DNA of 64,000 nucleotides from Streptomyces klenkii. GTDB taxonomy: Bacteria > Actinomycetota > Actinomycetes > Streptomycetales > Streptomycetaceae. The stretch spans positions 124,001-188,000 of the forward strand of contig NZ_RBAM01000004.1 in NCBI RefSeq assembly GCF_003626645.1, read 5' to 3'. Below the pieces are notes generated by a model. It saw only the letters and a list, made by a program, of their open reading frames with translations, was not told the DNA's origin and did not search any database. Both the position numbers and the translations under genes were made by a program. This document shows positions 51,527 through 60,116 of the stretch, one piece after another; within the stretch, counting starts at the first letter, position 1; each line of letters starts with the position of its first letter.

Positions 51527-51622
51527 TTTATGTCGTTCTGAATTCAACCAATCATTACGGGATCAGCCCCTCCGACGATCGCCCCGGGCCGTCAAACAGC
51601 CCGGGCCGTCATCCCCGGATCG

Positions 51623-53095
51623 TCATCCCCAGGTGATCAGCCGCTGGGGATTCTCCAGCACGGCCGCCGTGTCGGCGAGCACCTTCGAGCCCAGCTCGCC
51701 GTCGACCAGGCGGTGGTCGAAGGACAGCGCCAGCGTCGTCACCTGCCGCGGCTTGACCTTGCCCTTGTGGACCCAGGGCTGGAGCTTGATCGCGCCGACG
51801 GCCAGGATCGCGGACTCGCCCGGGTTGAGGATGGGCGTGCCGGTGTCGACGCCGAAGACGCCCACGTTGGTGATGGTCACGGTGCCGCCGGACATGTCCG
51901 CCGGGCTGGTCCTGCCGTCGCGGGCGGTCGCCACCAGCTCGGACAGCGCCGTGGACAGCTCGGGGAGCGTCTTGGCGCCGGCGTCCTTGATGTTCGGCAC
52001 GAGCAGCCCGCGCGGCGTGGCCGCCGCGATGCCCAGGTTCACATAGCCCTTGCGGACGATCTCCTGGTTCTCCTCGTCCCACGACGCGTTGACGTCCGGG
52101 TTCCGCTTGATCGCGACGAGGAACGCCTTCGCGACGAGCAGGAGCGGGTTGACGCGCAGGCCGGCCATGTCGGGGTCGGCCTTGAGCTTCTGGACGAGCT
52201 TCATCGTGCGGGAGACGTCGACGGTGACGAACTCCGTGACGTGCGGCGCGGTGAAGGCGCTCGCGACCATCGCCTGGGCGGTCGCCTTGCGGACGCCCTT
52301 GACCGGGATCCGCGTCTCGCGCGCGGCGAAGTCCGTCACCGCACCGGCCGCGGGAGCGCCCGCGACGGCCACCGGCTCCTCCGCGACCGGGGCAGTCGCG
52401 GCCGAGGCGGCGGCGTGGACGTCCTCGCGCGTCACGATGCCGTCGGCACCGGACGGGACGACGGAGGCGAGATCGACCCCGAGATCCTTGGCGAGCTTGC
52501 GCACGGGGGGTTTGGCGAGCGGGCGGCCGCTAATAGATGCCTGACCCGTTCCGGGTACCGGCGAAATCTTCTCGGCCGCGGTTCCGGGCGCTATGGGCGC
52601 CGCCTCTGCGGCCGCAGGGACTCCGGCCACCCCCGGAGCCGTGTGCCCGTTGAGCTCGCCCTGGACGGCGGCGGCGACAGAGGACGCCTGCTGTGCGGGC
52701 TGCTTGCGCGCGCGCCGCTTCGTCGAAGACGGCGCCGCCCCGTAACCCACGAGCACGGCCTGCCGCCCCTGCGGCTCCTCGGGCTCCTCCGGAGCCGCGG
52801 CCTGCTCCGGCGCAGCCGGCCCCGCACCCGGCTGCGTATCCACCGAGATGATCACCTGGCCGACGTCGACCGTCGTCCCCTCGGGGAACCGCAGCTCGTG
52901 CACGACCCCGTCGAAGGGGATCGGCAGTTCGACGGCCGCCTTGGCCGTCTCGACCTCGCACACCACCTGCCCGTCGGCGACGGTGTCGCCGGCGGCCACG
53001 TACCACTTGAGGATCTCCGCCTCGGTGAGTCCCTCGCCCACGTCGGGCATCTTGAACTCGCGGAAGCGCTGGTCGTTCGCGGTCCTTGCAGTCAT
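51623..53095 (-). CDS. bkdC: Branched-chain 2-oxoacid dehydrogenase E2 (dihydrolipoyl acyltransferase)
   Basis: 490 residues. A lipoyl domain (Lys52 in ETAKAAVELP) is followed by an Ala/Pro linker, an E1/E3-binding domain (PPVRKLAKDLGVDLASV, about 195-230), then the catalytic domain with SFDHRLVDGELG near the C-terminus (catalytic His). It transfers the acyl group from E1 to CoA. Third gene of the E1 alpha, E1 beta, E2 set; 23 bases from E1 beta. ATG 53095 used, GTG 53101 is possible. Branched-chain rather than pyruvate specificity is inferred from the separate alpha and beta E1 subunits. Confidence 0.92.
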   Translation of the reverse strand: MTARTANDQRFREFKMPDVGEGLTEAEILKWYVAAGDTVADGQVVCEVETAKAAVELPIPFDGVVHELRFPEGTTVDVGQVIISVDTQPGAGPAAPEQAAAPEEPEEPQGRQAVLVGYGAAPSSTKRRARKQPAQQASSVAAAVQGELNGHTAPGVAGVPAAAEAAPIAPGTAAEKISPVPGTGQASISGRPLAKPPVRKLAKDLGVDLASVVPSGADGIVTREDVHAAASAATAPVAEEPVAVAGAPAAGAVTDFAARETRIPVKGVRKATAQAMVASAFTAPHVTEFVTVDVSRTMKLVQKLKADPDMAGLRVNPLLLVAKAFLVAIKRNPDVNASWDEENQEIVRKGYVNLGIAAATPRGLLVPNIKDAGAKTLPELSTALSELVATARDGRTSPADMSGGTVTITNVGVFGVDTGTPILNPGESAILAVGAIKLQPWVHKGKVKPRQVTTLALSFDHRLVDGELGSKVLADTAAVLENPQRLITWG

Positions 53096-53118
53096 GGTCA
53101 CGACTCTCCTCAAACCCC

Positions 53119-54099
53119 TCAGTACGCCAGCGCGCGGTCGACGGCGTCGAGCACCCGGTCCAGTCCCGGAAGGTACTCGTCCTCCAGCCGGGACGGCGGG
53201 TAGGGCGCGTGATATCCGCCGACCCGCAGGACCGGGGCCTCCAGGTGGTAGAAGCACCGCTCGGTGATCCGGGCGGCGATCTCCGCACCGGTGCCCAGGA
53301 AGACCGGGGCCTCGTGGACGACGACCAGCCGGCGGGTGCGCTCGACGGACGCCTGGATGCCGTCGAAGTCGATGGGCGACATCGAGCGGAGGTCGAGGAC
53401 CTCCAGGGACTTGCCCTCCTCCTCGGCCGCCGCGGCGGCCTCCAGACAGGTCTTCACCATCGGCCCGTACGCGGCGAGGGTGAGGTCCGTGCCCGGGCGG
53501 GCGACGCGCGCGGCGTGCAGCGGGCCGGGGATGGCCTCCGTGTCGAGCTCGGACTTGTCGTGGTAGCGGCGCTTGGGCTCGAAGTAGATGACCGGGTCGT
53601 CGCTCTGGATGGCCTGCTGGAGCATCCAGTAGGCGTCCGAGGCGTTCGACGGGGAGACCACCTTCAGGCCCGCGACGTGCGCGAACAGCGTCTCGGGCGA
53701 CTCGCTGTGGTGCTCGACGGCGCCGATGGCACCGCCGTAGGGGATGCGGATGACGACCGGCAGCTTGATCTTGCCGAGCGCGCGGGCGTGCATCTTGGCG
53801 AGCTGGGTGACGATCTGGTCGTACGCGGGGAAGACGAAGCCGTCGAACTGGATCTCGACGACGGGGCGGTAGCCGCGCAGGGCCAGGCCGATCGCCGTGC
53901 CGACGATGCCGGACTCGGCGAGCGGGGTGTCGATGACCCGGTCCTCGCCGAAGTCCTTCTGGAGGCCGTCGGTGACGCGGAAGACGCCGCCGAGCTTGCC
54001 GACGTCCTCGCCCATGACGAGGACCTTGGGGTCGTTCTCCAGGGCGGTGCGCAGCGAGGCGTTGATCGCCTTGACCACGGAGAGCTTCTGGGCGGTCAT
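53119..54099 (-). CDS. bkdB: Branched-chain 2-oxoacid dehydrogenase E1 beta subunit
   Basis: 326 residues. MGEDVGKLGGVFRVTDGL, TPLAESGIVGTAIGLALRGYRPVVEIQF and RIPYGGAIGAVEHHSESPE are typical of transketolase-like beta subunits. With E1 alpha it decarboxylates 2-oxoacids of Val, Leu and Ile. In Streptomyces these supply branched starters for fatty acids and polyketides such as avermectin. The start shares one base with the alpha stop (TGATG), so the subunits are coupled. Confidence 0.94.
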   Translation of the reverse strand: MTAQKLSVVKAINASLRTALENDPKVLVMGEDVGKLGGVFRVTDGLQKDFGEDRVIDTPLAESGIVGTAIGLALRGYRPVVEIQFDGFVFPAYDQIVTQLAKMHARALGKIKLPVVIRIPYGGAIGAVEHHSESPETLFAHVAGLKVVSPSNASDAYWMLQQAIQSDDPVIYFEPKRRYHDKSELDTEAIPGPLHAARVARPGTDLTLAAYGPMVKTCLEAAAAAEEEGKSLEVLDLRSMSPIDFDGIQASVERTRRLVVVHEAPVFLGTGAEIAARITERCFYHLEAPVLRVGGYHAPYPPSRLEDEYLPGLDRVLDAVDRALAY

Positions 54100-55250
54100 C
54101 AGTGGCTCTCCTCGGCGAACGAAGCCTGGTAGGCGGCGAACTGGGCGCGCTCCTCGTCGACGAGGGCGTGGCCGTCGGCGTAGATGTTGTCGAAGATCGC
54201 CATGTCCTCGGGATCCGGCATGGTGCGGACGCGGTCGCGCACGTGCTTGGCGAGCTCGTCGGCCTCGGTCTCCAGGGCGGCGAAGAACGCCTCGTCGGCG
54301 TGGCCCTCGCGCTCCAGGAGGGTGCGCAGACGCGCGATCGGGTCCTTGGCCTCCCACAGCTCGCGCTCCTCGTCGCGGCGGTAGCGCGTCGGGTCGTCGG
54401 AGGTGGTGTGGGCGCCCATGCGGTACGTGAAGGCCTCGATCAGCATCGGGCCTTCGCCGGTGCGGGCCCGGTCGAGGGCGGCCTTGGTGACGGCGAGGCA
54501 GGCGAGGACGTCATTGCCGTCGACGCGGACGCCGGGGAAGCCGTAGCCCTGCGCGCGCTGGTAGAGCGGGACGCGGGTCTGCTTCTCGGTGGGCTCGGAG
54601 ATGGCCCACTGGTTGTTCTGGCAGAAGAACACGACCGGGGCGTTGTAGACGGCCGCGAAGGTGAACGCCTCGGCCACGTCGCCCTGGCTGGAGGCGCCGT
54701 CGCCGAAGTAGGCGATGACGGCGGAGTCGGCGCCGTCCTTGGTGATCCCCATGGCGTAGCCGGTCGCGTGCAGCGCCTGCGAGCCGATGACGATGGTGTA
54801 GAGGTGGAAGTTGTTCTCGTTGGGGTCCCAGCCGCCGTGGTTCACGCCGCGGAACATGCCGAGCAGGTTGGTGGGGTCGACCCCGCGGCACCAGGCCACG
54901 CCGTGCTCGCGGTAGGTCGGGAAGACGTAGTCGTCCGGGCGGGTGGCCCGGCCGGAGCCGATCTGAGCGGCCTCCTGGCCCAGCAGGGAGGCCCACAGGC
55001 CCAGTTCGCCCTGGCGCTGCAGGGTGGTCGCCTCCGCGTCGAACCGGCGGGTCAGCACCATGTCCCGGTACAGGCCACGCAGTTCTTCGGAAGACAGGTC
55101 GATGGAGTAGTCGGGGTGCTCGACCCGCTCGCCCTCCGGCGTCAGCAGCTGTACGAGCTCGGGTGCGCCCGCCGCCTTGGCGGTCCTGGCGCCGGCGCGC
55201 TTGCTGCCGCCGCGGCGCGGCTTGCGCGCGGCAGTGCTGTCCACAGTCAC
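54099..55250 (-). CDS. bkdA: Branched-chain 2-oxoacid dehydrogenase E1 alpha subunit
   Basis: 383 residues. The thiamine-diphosphate motif runs GDGASSQGDVAEAFTFAAVYNAPVVFFCQNN (GDG to NN), and YRMGAHTTSDDPTRYR carries the phosphorylation-loop region of the family. A Lys/Arg/Ala-rich N-terminal tail (about 1-30) is extra. GGAGGAGC precedes GTG 55250. First gene of a bkdABC operon; divergent from a response regulator. Confidence 0.94.
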   Translation of the reverse strand: MTVDSTAARKPRRGGSKRAGARTAKAAGAPELVQLLTPEGERVEHPDYSIDLSSEELRGLYRDMVLTRRFDAEATTLQRQGELGLWASLLGQEAAQIGSGRATRPDDYVFPTYREHGVAWCRGVDPTNLLGMFRGVNHGGWDPNENNFHLYTIVIGSQALHATGYAMGITKDGADSAVIAYFGDGASSQGDVAEAFTFAAVYNAPVVFFCQNNQWAISEPTEKQTRVPLYQRAQGYGFPGVRVDGNDVLACLAVTKAALDRARTGEGPMLIEAFTYRMGAHTTSDDPTRYRRDEERELWEAKDPIARLRTLLEREGHADEAFFAALETEADELAKHVRDRVRTMPDPEDMAIFDNIYADGHALVDEERAQFAAYQASFAEESH

Positions 55251-55469
55251 GTGTGCTCCTCCGTCAGTCCGGCCCCCGGGGTCGCCGGCGGCCAGAGGGG
55301 GTTCCCCCGCCGTGAGGCAGGAGAATGCTCGCTCGATCCCCGACGGCACACGGGGTGGGTGTGCCGAGGCCGGAACCGGGCGTGACAGGCGCCCCGGCGA
55401 AAGGCCTGCAATAAGCACGTTACCCAGAAGGCCGCATTCCTGCGAAACCCCGCCTGACCTGCAATTTTG

Positions 55470-55483
55470 CTTGGATTTCCAAG
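55470..55483. promoter_or_regulatory. Palindrome in the bkd/response-regulator divergent region
   Basis: CTTGGA-TT-TCCAAG, perfect. It is the only clear symmetry in the 346-base gap between bkdA and the response regulator (55251-55595), which holds no gene. It is 126 bases before the regulator start. An Lrp/AsnC-type site would suit a bkd operon, but the binder is unknown. Confidence 0.45.
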
Positions 55484-55595
55484 TAAATCGAGAAAGCGGG
55501 GCGACGCTCCTGGTCACGACCTTGTGAGCACAGCCCGTGCGGGCTGCCGGAACGACGGCACGTTATCCCGGAGGACAAGAGCAGGGGAAGACTCG

Positions 55596-56273
55596 GTGTG
55601 TGAGACTGGCACTGTGCCCGAACAAGGAAAAATCACGGTATTTCTGCTCGACGACCACGAGGTCGTCCGGCGCGGGGTGCACGAGATGCTGGCCGGGGAG
55701 GCCGACATCGAGGTCGTCGGCGAGGCCGGCACCGCCGCGGACGCCCTGGTGCGCATTCCGGCCACGCGGCCTGACGTGGCAGTTCTGGACGTTCGCCTTC
55801 CGGATGGCAGCGGCGTAGAAGTCTGCCGGGAAATCCGTTCACAGGACGAGCAGATCAAATGCCTGATGCTCACCTCCTTCGCCGATGACGAGGCGCTCTT
55901 CGACGCGATCATGGCCGGTGCCTCCGGTTACGTACTGAAGGCAATTCGTGGCAATGAGCTGCTCGCCGCCGTACGGGACGTGGCGGCCGGGAAATCCCTG
56001 CTCGACCCCGTGGCGACGGCCCGGGTGCTGGAGCGGCTGCGCGACGACAAGGCACCCAAGGGCGACGACCGGCTGGCGAGCCTGACCGACCAGGAGCGCC
56101 GGATCCTGGACCTGATCGGCGAGGGCCTGACCAACCGCGTGATCGGCGAACGGCTGCATCTGGCCGAAAAGACGATCAAGAACTACGTCTCCAGCCTGCT
56201 CTCCAAGCTGGGCATGGAGCGGCGCTCCCAGGCGGCGGCGTACGTGGCACGGCTACAGGCCGAGAAGCGGTGA
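55596..56273 (+). CDS. Response regulator, NarL/LuxR family
   Basis: 225 residues. The receiver domain has DDHE, phosphoacceptor Asp65 in VAVLDVRLPDG, and Lys in GYVLKAI. The LuxR-type DNA-binding domain (about 160-220) has LTDQERRILDLIGEGLTNRVIGERLHLAEKTIKNYVSSLL. No sensor kinase adjoins it, so it is an orphan. GTG 55596 follows AGGGGAAG; GTG 55614 is a shorter option. It is divergent from the bkd operon and might regulate it (inference). Confidence 0.92.
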   Translation: MCETGTVPEQGKITVFLLDDHEVVRRGVHEMLAGEADIEVVGEAGTAADALVRIPATRPDVAVLDVRLPDGSGVEVCREIRSQDEQIKCLMLTSFADDEALFDAIMAGASGYVLKAIRGNELLAAVRDVAAGKSLLDPVATARVLERLRDDKAPKGDDRLASLTDQERRILDLIGEGLTNRVIGERLHLAEKTIKNYVSSLLSKLGMERRSQAAAYVARLQAEKR

Positions 56274-56366
56274 ATCTACGGTAAACCGGTGATTCGGGAC
56301 CAATGGCCCGCGCCAAAGGGGCGGGTGCCCCTATAGACGCGTGGGGCGGGCGTGCACAGTGGTGCC

Positions 56367-56801
56367 ATGCTCTCCGCGCATCCCGACCGACACCGAGCCC
56401 TCGACCTGCTCGACCGCACCCCCTACGGCCGCCTCTCGGTCAGCATGCGCGCACTCCCCTTCGTCACCGTCGCCCGCCACATCGTCTCCGGCCATAGCGT
56501 CCTGCTCCGCCTGCACGGCGACTTCGGGTACGCACAGGCCTGCGACGGCAACGTCGTCGCGTACGGAGCGGACAACCTCGGCGACCGGCGCGAGGGCGAC
56601 GAGGACGTGTGGACCGTCCAATTCGTCGGCACGGCACGCCTCTTCATCCCCTCCGGGGATGACCTGGAGCGCTTCGGGCGGCCGCCCCGCACGGCGGACG
56701 CGACACCCTTCCGCCCCGAATACCTGTGCATCGAACCGCAGTTCACCACCGTGCATCACCTCGAAGGGGTTCCCGCACGACAGGCCGCCCACTCAGCGTG
56801 A
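56367..56801 (+). CDS. PPOX-class flavin-binding-fold protein
   Basis: 144 residues with the split-barrel fold of pyridoxamine-phosphate-oxidase-like proteins: LLDRTPYGRLSVSMRALPFVTVARHIV, VLLRLHGDFGYAQAC, and WTVQFVGTARLF. Members bind FMN or F420. The role is unknown. ATG 56367 has no clear ribosome site and TATAGAC lies about 35 bases upstream, so the message may be nearly leaderless. Confidence 0.8.
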   Translation: MLSAHPDRHRALDLLDRTPYGRLSVSMRALPFVTVARHIVSGHSVLLRLHGDFGYAQACDGNVVAYGADNLGDRREGDEDVWTVQFVGTARLFIPSGDDLERFGRPPRTADATPFRPEYLCIEPQFTTVHHLEGVPARQAAHSA

Positions 56802-56816
56802 TCTAACATTTGGGAC

Positions 56817-57992
56817 GTGCCACGCTCACTTGTCACCGATGCCCAGCCCGACACCGGACCTGACATCGGACCTGACACCGGCCCTGGCATCGCACCTGAC
56901 ACCGGCCCTGACGCGGGACCTGACACCGGCCCCGGCACCGGCACCCTGCACACACTGCTGCGCCGCTACGACCGGGCCGGCGAGCCCGTCTCCTGCATCC
57001 CCCTGACCCAGGGCCTGCTCAACCGCGGCTACCGCCTCACCACCACCCGCGGCGACTTCTTCCTCAAACACCACCTCGACGGCGACCAGGCCGCCATCGC
57101 CCGCCAGCACAGCGTCACCCTGCGCCTGGCCGCCCTCGGCCTGCCCGTCGCCCCGCCCGTCGCCCGGACCGACGGCACGACCGTCACCGTCCTCGGCGGC
57201 CGCTGCTACGCCCTGCACCCCTGGGTCGACGGCCGCCACCGCGACGGCGGAGAGCTGACCCTCGTCCAGTCCCGCAAGCTCGGCGCGCTGCTCGGCCACG
57301 TCCACACGTGCCTGGCGAAGGTCTGCCGGGAGGAGACCCCCGACGGGCCGCTCACCCCCGCAGAAGGCCCTGAGGGGCCCTCTGAGGGCCCCGGAGGCTC
57401 CGGGCGGCCCGCAGACGTCTCGGCGGACCCCCAGGACACGTACGCCCTCATCGAGGAGCTTCTCGGGCTCGTCCGCCGGGGCGGGGGCAGCCGCCCGCGC
57501 GACTCCTTCGACGAGCTCGCCGAGCACCGGCTGATCGAACGCCGCGCCCTGCTGGAGCGGCACGCCCACCGCCGCCCCGCCGACGGCACCGCGCCCGGCT
57601 GGGTGCACGGCGACTTCCACCCGCTCAACCTGCTCTACCGCGGCGGCGAACCGGCCGCGATCGTCGACTGGGACCGGCTCGGCGTGCAGCCCCGCGCCGA
57701 GGAGGCCGTCCGCGCCGCCGTCATCTTCTTCCTCCGGCCCGACGGCACGCTCGACCTCGCGAAGATACGCCCCTACGCGCGCGCGTACCGGCGTGCGAGC
57801 GGCGCCGACCCCGCCGAACTGGGCGCCGCCGTCCACCGCGTGTGGTGGGAGCGGCTGAACGACTTCTGGATGCTGCGCTGGCGCTACCAGCGGGGCGACC
57901 ACCGGGCGGACCCCGGCTTCCCGGCGTCGGCGGCGCTGACGGTGTGGTGGACGCGGTCGTACGAGGCGGTACGGGACGCGTTCACGGACTGA
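56817..57992 (+). CDS. APH-family phosphotransferase-like protein
   Basis: 391 residues. The kinase fold has TTRGDFFLKHH (Lys), WVHGDFHPLNLLY (catalytic loop) and AIVDWDRLG (metal-binding Asp). Relatives phosphorylate aminoglycosides, choline or homoserine; the substrate is unknown. The N-terminal 45 residues are a low-complexity Asp-Thr-Gly-Pro repeat encoded by tandem CCTGACACCGGC-type units (about 56844-56945). GTG 56817 is seven bases after TAACAT, a -10-like element, so it may be leaderless. It begins 15 bases after the PPOX gene. Confidence 0.85.
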   Translation: MPRSLVTDAQPDTGPDIGPDTGPGIAPDTGPDAGPDTGPGTGTLHTLLRRYDRAGEPVSCIPLTQGLLNRGYRLTTTRGDFFLKHHLDGDQAAIARQHSVTLRLAALGLPVAPPVARTDGTTVTVLGGRCYALHPWVDGRHRDGGELTLVQSRKLGALLGHVHTCLAKVCREETPDGPLTPAEGPEGPSEGPGGSGRPADVSADPQDTYALIEELLGLVRRGGGSRPRDSFDELAEHRLIERRALLERHAHRRPADGTAPGWVHGDFHPLNLLYRGGEPAAIVDWDRLGVQPRAEEAVRAAVIFFLRPDGTLDLAKIRPYARAYRRASGADPAELGAAVHRVWWERLNDFWMLRWRYQRGDHRADPGFPASAALTVWWTRSYEAVRDAFTD

Positions 57993-58035
57993 GGGTCCAC
58001 GCAACGGCTGAAGCGACCAAACGACTGAACGACCA

Positions 58036-58064
58036 AGGGCACCCAATGCGTCATCGGGTGCCCT
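58036..58064 (+). terminator. Terminator after the phosphotransferase gene
   Basis: AGGGCACCC and GGGTGCCCT, nine pairs, 11-base loop, 43 bases after the stop. Confidence 0.65.
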
Positions 58065-58084
58065 CATGTATGTGTCGGTGCCGG

Positions 58085-58112
58085 CAAGTACTTGCCGACA
58101 AGTACTTGCCGA
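58085..58112. repeat. Two tandem 14-bp units with a palindromic core
   Basis: CAAGTACTTGCCGA occurs twice head to tail (58085-58098, 58099-58112). Each contains the palindrome CAAGTACTTG, and the first extends to CGGCAAGTACTTGCCG (58082-58097). It ends six bases before the kinase stop on the minus strand. Operator-like, but at gene 3' ends. Confidence 0.75.
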
Positions 58113-58117
58113 CCGGA

Positions 58118-59788
58118 TCAGCCGCCCGGGGTGGTGCCCGCCGGACCGCCCTGGCCCGCCGTGTTCCCCACGGTGCCGCTCTGGCCGGTCGTGGTGCCGG
58201 TGCTGCCGGACTGGCCGGTCGTGGTGCCGGCACTCGTGCCCGGCTTATCGTCGCCGCCGCTCGACGGCTTGGAGGACGGGTCGGGCTGGGTCGACGCGCC
58301 GGAGGAGGGCGTCGAACCGCCGCTCGGCGGGGGCGACGGCTGGCGCGACTGGCGGTGCCGGCCGGTGTCCTCGCCCGTGTCCGTGGTGTCGTCCTGGCTG
58401 TCCGAGTCGCGCTGGCGGCCCGTGTCGCCCGTGGTGCCGTTGTGGCCGGAAGACGGCGACTTCTGGGAATCCGGGCTCTCGGAGCCGGAGGGGCCGGGGG
58501 TGGACGGGCCGGTGGAGACCTTGTCCTTCGCCGGCTTCCCGCCCTGGCCGCCGCTCGTCTGGAACGACTTCACCGCGTAGACGACGCCGGCCACCAGCAC
58601 GATCGCCACCACGGCGGCGACGAGCAGCATCTTGCCCTTGCCTCCGCCGCCGCCCCGGCCGCGGCCGCCGTTGCCGCCGTAGCCGTCGAACCCGCCGTCG
58701 TCGCCGTGGCGCGGCGGCAGGATCGGCTGCTGGGAGGTGTTGCCGTGCTGCGCGTGCGGCATGGCGGTGGTGTGCTGGCCGCCCACGGCGCCGAGCACCT
58801 GCGTGGCGCCGCCGGCGTGGCCGATGGGGCCGGTGTCCCAGGCGCCGGTGTGGGCGCCCGCGTCGTGCAGCATCTGGAGCGCGTACTGCACCAGCCCGCG
58901 CATCTCCTCGGCGCTCTGGAACCGGTCGTCCGGGTCCTTGGCGAGGGAGCGCATGACGAGCCCGTCGAGCTCCGGCGGCACGCTGCCGAGGACCTGCGAC
59001 GGCGCCACCGGCATGTCCTGGACGTGCTGGTAGACGACCGAGAGCGGGGTCTCGCCGGTGAACGGCGGACGCAGCGCCAGCAGTTCGTAGAGGAGGCAGC
59101 CGGTGGCGTACAGGTCCGAGCGGGCGTCGACGGTCTTGCCGAGCGCCTGCTCCGGGGAGAGGTACTGCGGGGTGCCCATGACCATGCCGGTCTGGGTCAT
59201 GGTGGAGGCCGCGCCGTGCAGGGCGCGGGCGATGCCGAAGTCCATGACCTTCACCGCGCCGCTGTTGGTGATGATCACGTTGGCGGGCTTGATGTCACGG
59301 TGGACGATGCCGTGCTGGTGGCTGTAGGCCAGCGCTTCCAGCACGCCCGAGACGATGATGAGCGCCTGCTCGGGCGGCGGGGCCTCGGCGTTGAGCAACA
59401 GGTCGCGAATGGTGCGGCCTTCAACCAACTCCATGACGATGTACGGCACGACGTTGCGGCCGACGGTGTCCTCGCCGGAGTCGTAAACGGCGACGACGGC
59501 GTGGTGGTTGAGGCCGGCGACCGACTGCGCCTCGCGGGTGAAGCGGGCCTTGGAGACGGGGTCCTCGGCGAGGTCGGCGCGGAGCAGCTTCACCGCGACC
59601 GTACGGCCGAGGCGCACGTCCTCGGCGGCGAAGACCTCGGCCATGCCGCCGCGGCCCAGCCTGTGCGTGAGGCGGTAACGGCCGTCGCCTACCAGCCCGC
59701 CATTACCCCACATTTCCGGCACATCGGGCATTCCGCCCTCGTTGGCGTCAGGGTCGGACGGACCCTGGGCGCTCTGCGTCTGTGCCAT
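58118..59788 (-). CDS. Transmembrane Ser/Thr protein kinase (PknB type)
   Basis: 556 residues. The cytoplasmic kinase domain has GRGGMAEVFAAEDVRLGRTVAVK (P-loop and Lys), HRDIKPANV (catalytic loop), DFGIAR, and GTPQYLSPEQ. A Gly-rich linker with one transmembrane helix (LLVAAVVAIVLVAGVVYAV, about 395-415) precedes a 140-residue extracytoplasmic tail of Ser/Thr/Gly/Pro without PASTA domains. It diverges from the PASTA-bearing kinase at 60117, with 328 bases between. Confidence 0.95.
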   Translation of the reverse strand: MAQTQSAQGPSDPDANEGGMPDVPEMWGNGGLVGDGRYRLTHRLGRGGMAEVFAAEDVRLGRTVAVKLLRADLAEDPVSKARFTREAQSVAGLNHHAVVAVYDSGEDTVGRNVVPYIVMELVEGRTIRDLLLNAEAPPPEQALIIVSGVLEALAYSHQHGIVHRDIKPANVIITNSGAVKVMDFGIARALHGAASTMTQTGMVMGTPQYLSPEQALGKTVDARSDLYATGCLLYELLALRPPFTGETPLSVVYQHVQDMPVAPSQVLGSVPPELDGLVMRSLAKDPDDRFQSAEEMRGLVQYALQMLHDAGAHTGAWDTGPIGHAGGATQVLGAVGGQHTTAMPHAQHGNTSQQPILPPRHGDDGGFDGYGGNGGRGRGGGGGKGKMLLVAAVVAIVLVAGVVYAVKSFQTSGGQGGKPAKDKVSTGPSTPGPSGSESPDSQKSPSSGHNGTTGDTGRQRDSDSQDDTTDTGEDTGRHRQSRQPSPPPSGGSTPSSGASTQPDPSSKPSSGGDDKPGTSAGTTTGQSGSTGTTTGQSGTVGNTAGQGGPAGTTPGG

Positions 59789-59983
59789 CAGTCCTCGCCG
59801 TCGTGTCTGGCCGCGTCGCGCGGAAGGCGCTGCGGTGGGAAAACGGTCTTCCGCTAAGGCACGCTACAGGTTCCACGGCGCGCGCCGGTCCGCGATGGAC
59901 GCGCTATCAAACCCGCACGGCCCTGGGCAAGGCAAATCTCGTGACGTCTTGTCGCGCATCCCGTCACGGAACGGGCACGCGGC

Positions 59984-60012
59984 TTGACGTGCCCGCGGCC
60001 TGGGGCAGACTT
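59984..60012 (+). promoter_or_regulatory. Predicted promoter of the second kinase
   Basis: TTGACG (59984-59989) and AGACTT (60007-60012) with a 17-base spacer, about 100 bases before the start at 60117. The rest of the 328-base divergent region (59789-60116) shows TATATC near 60025 but no gene. Confidence 0.35.
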
Positions 60013-60116
60013 GGCCGAGATATATCGACAGAGCAGAAACGTGTGCCACTGCCATCGCAGCGGCACCGCGTAGCCGGCTCGCAGCCAGGCAGTGCGCCCA
60101 AGGGGGAAGTACAACG

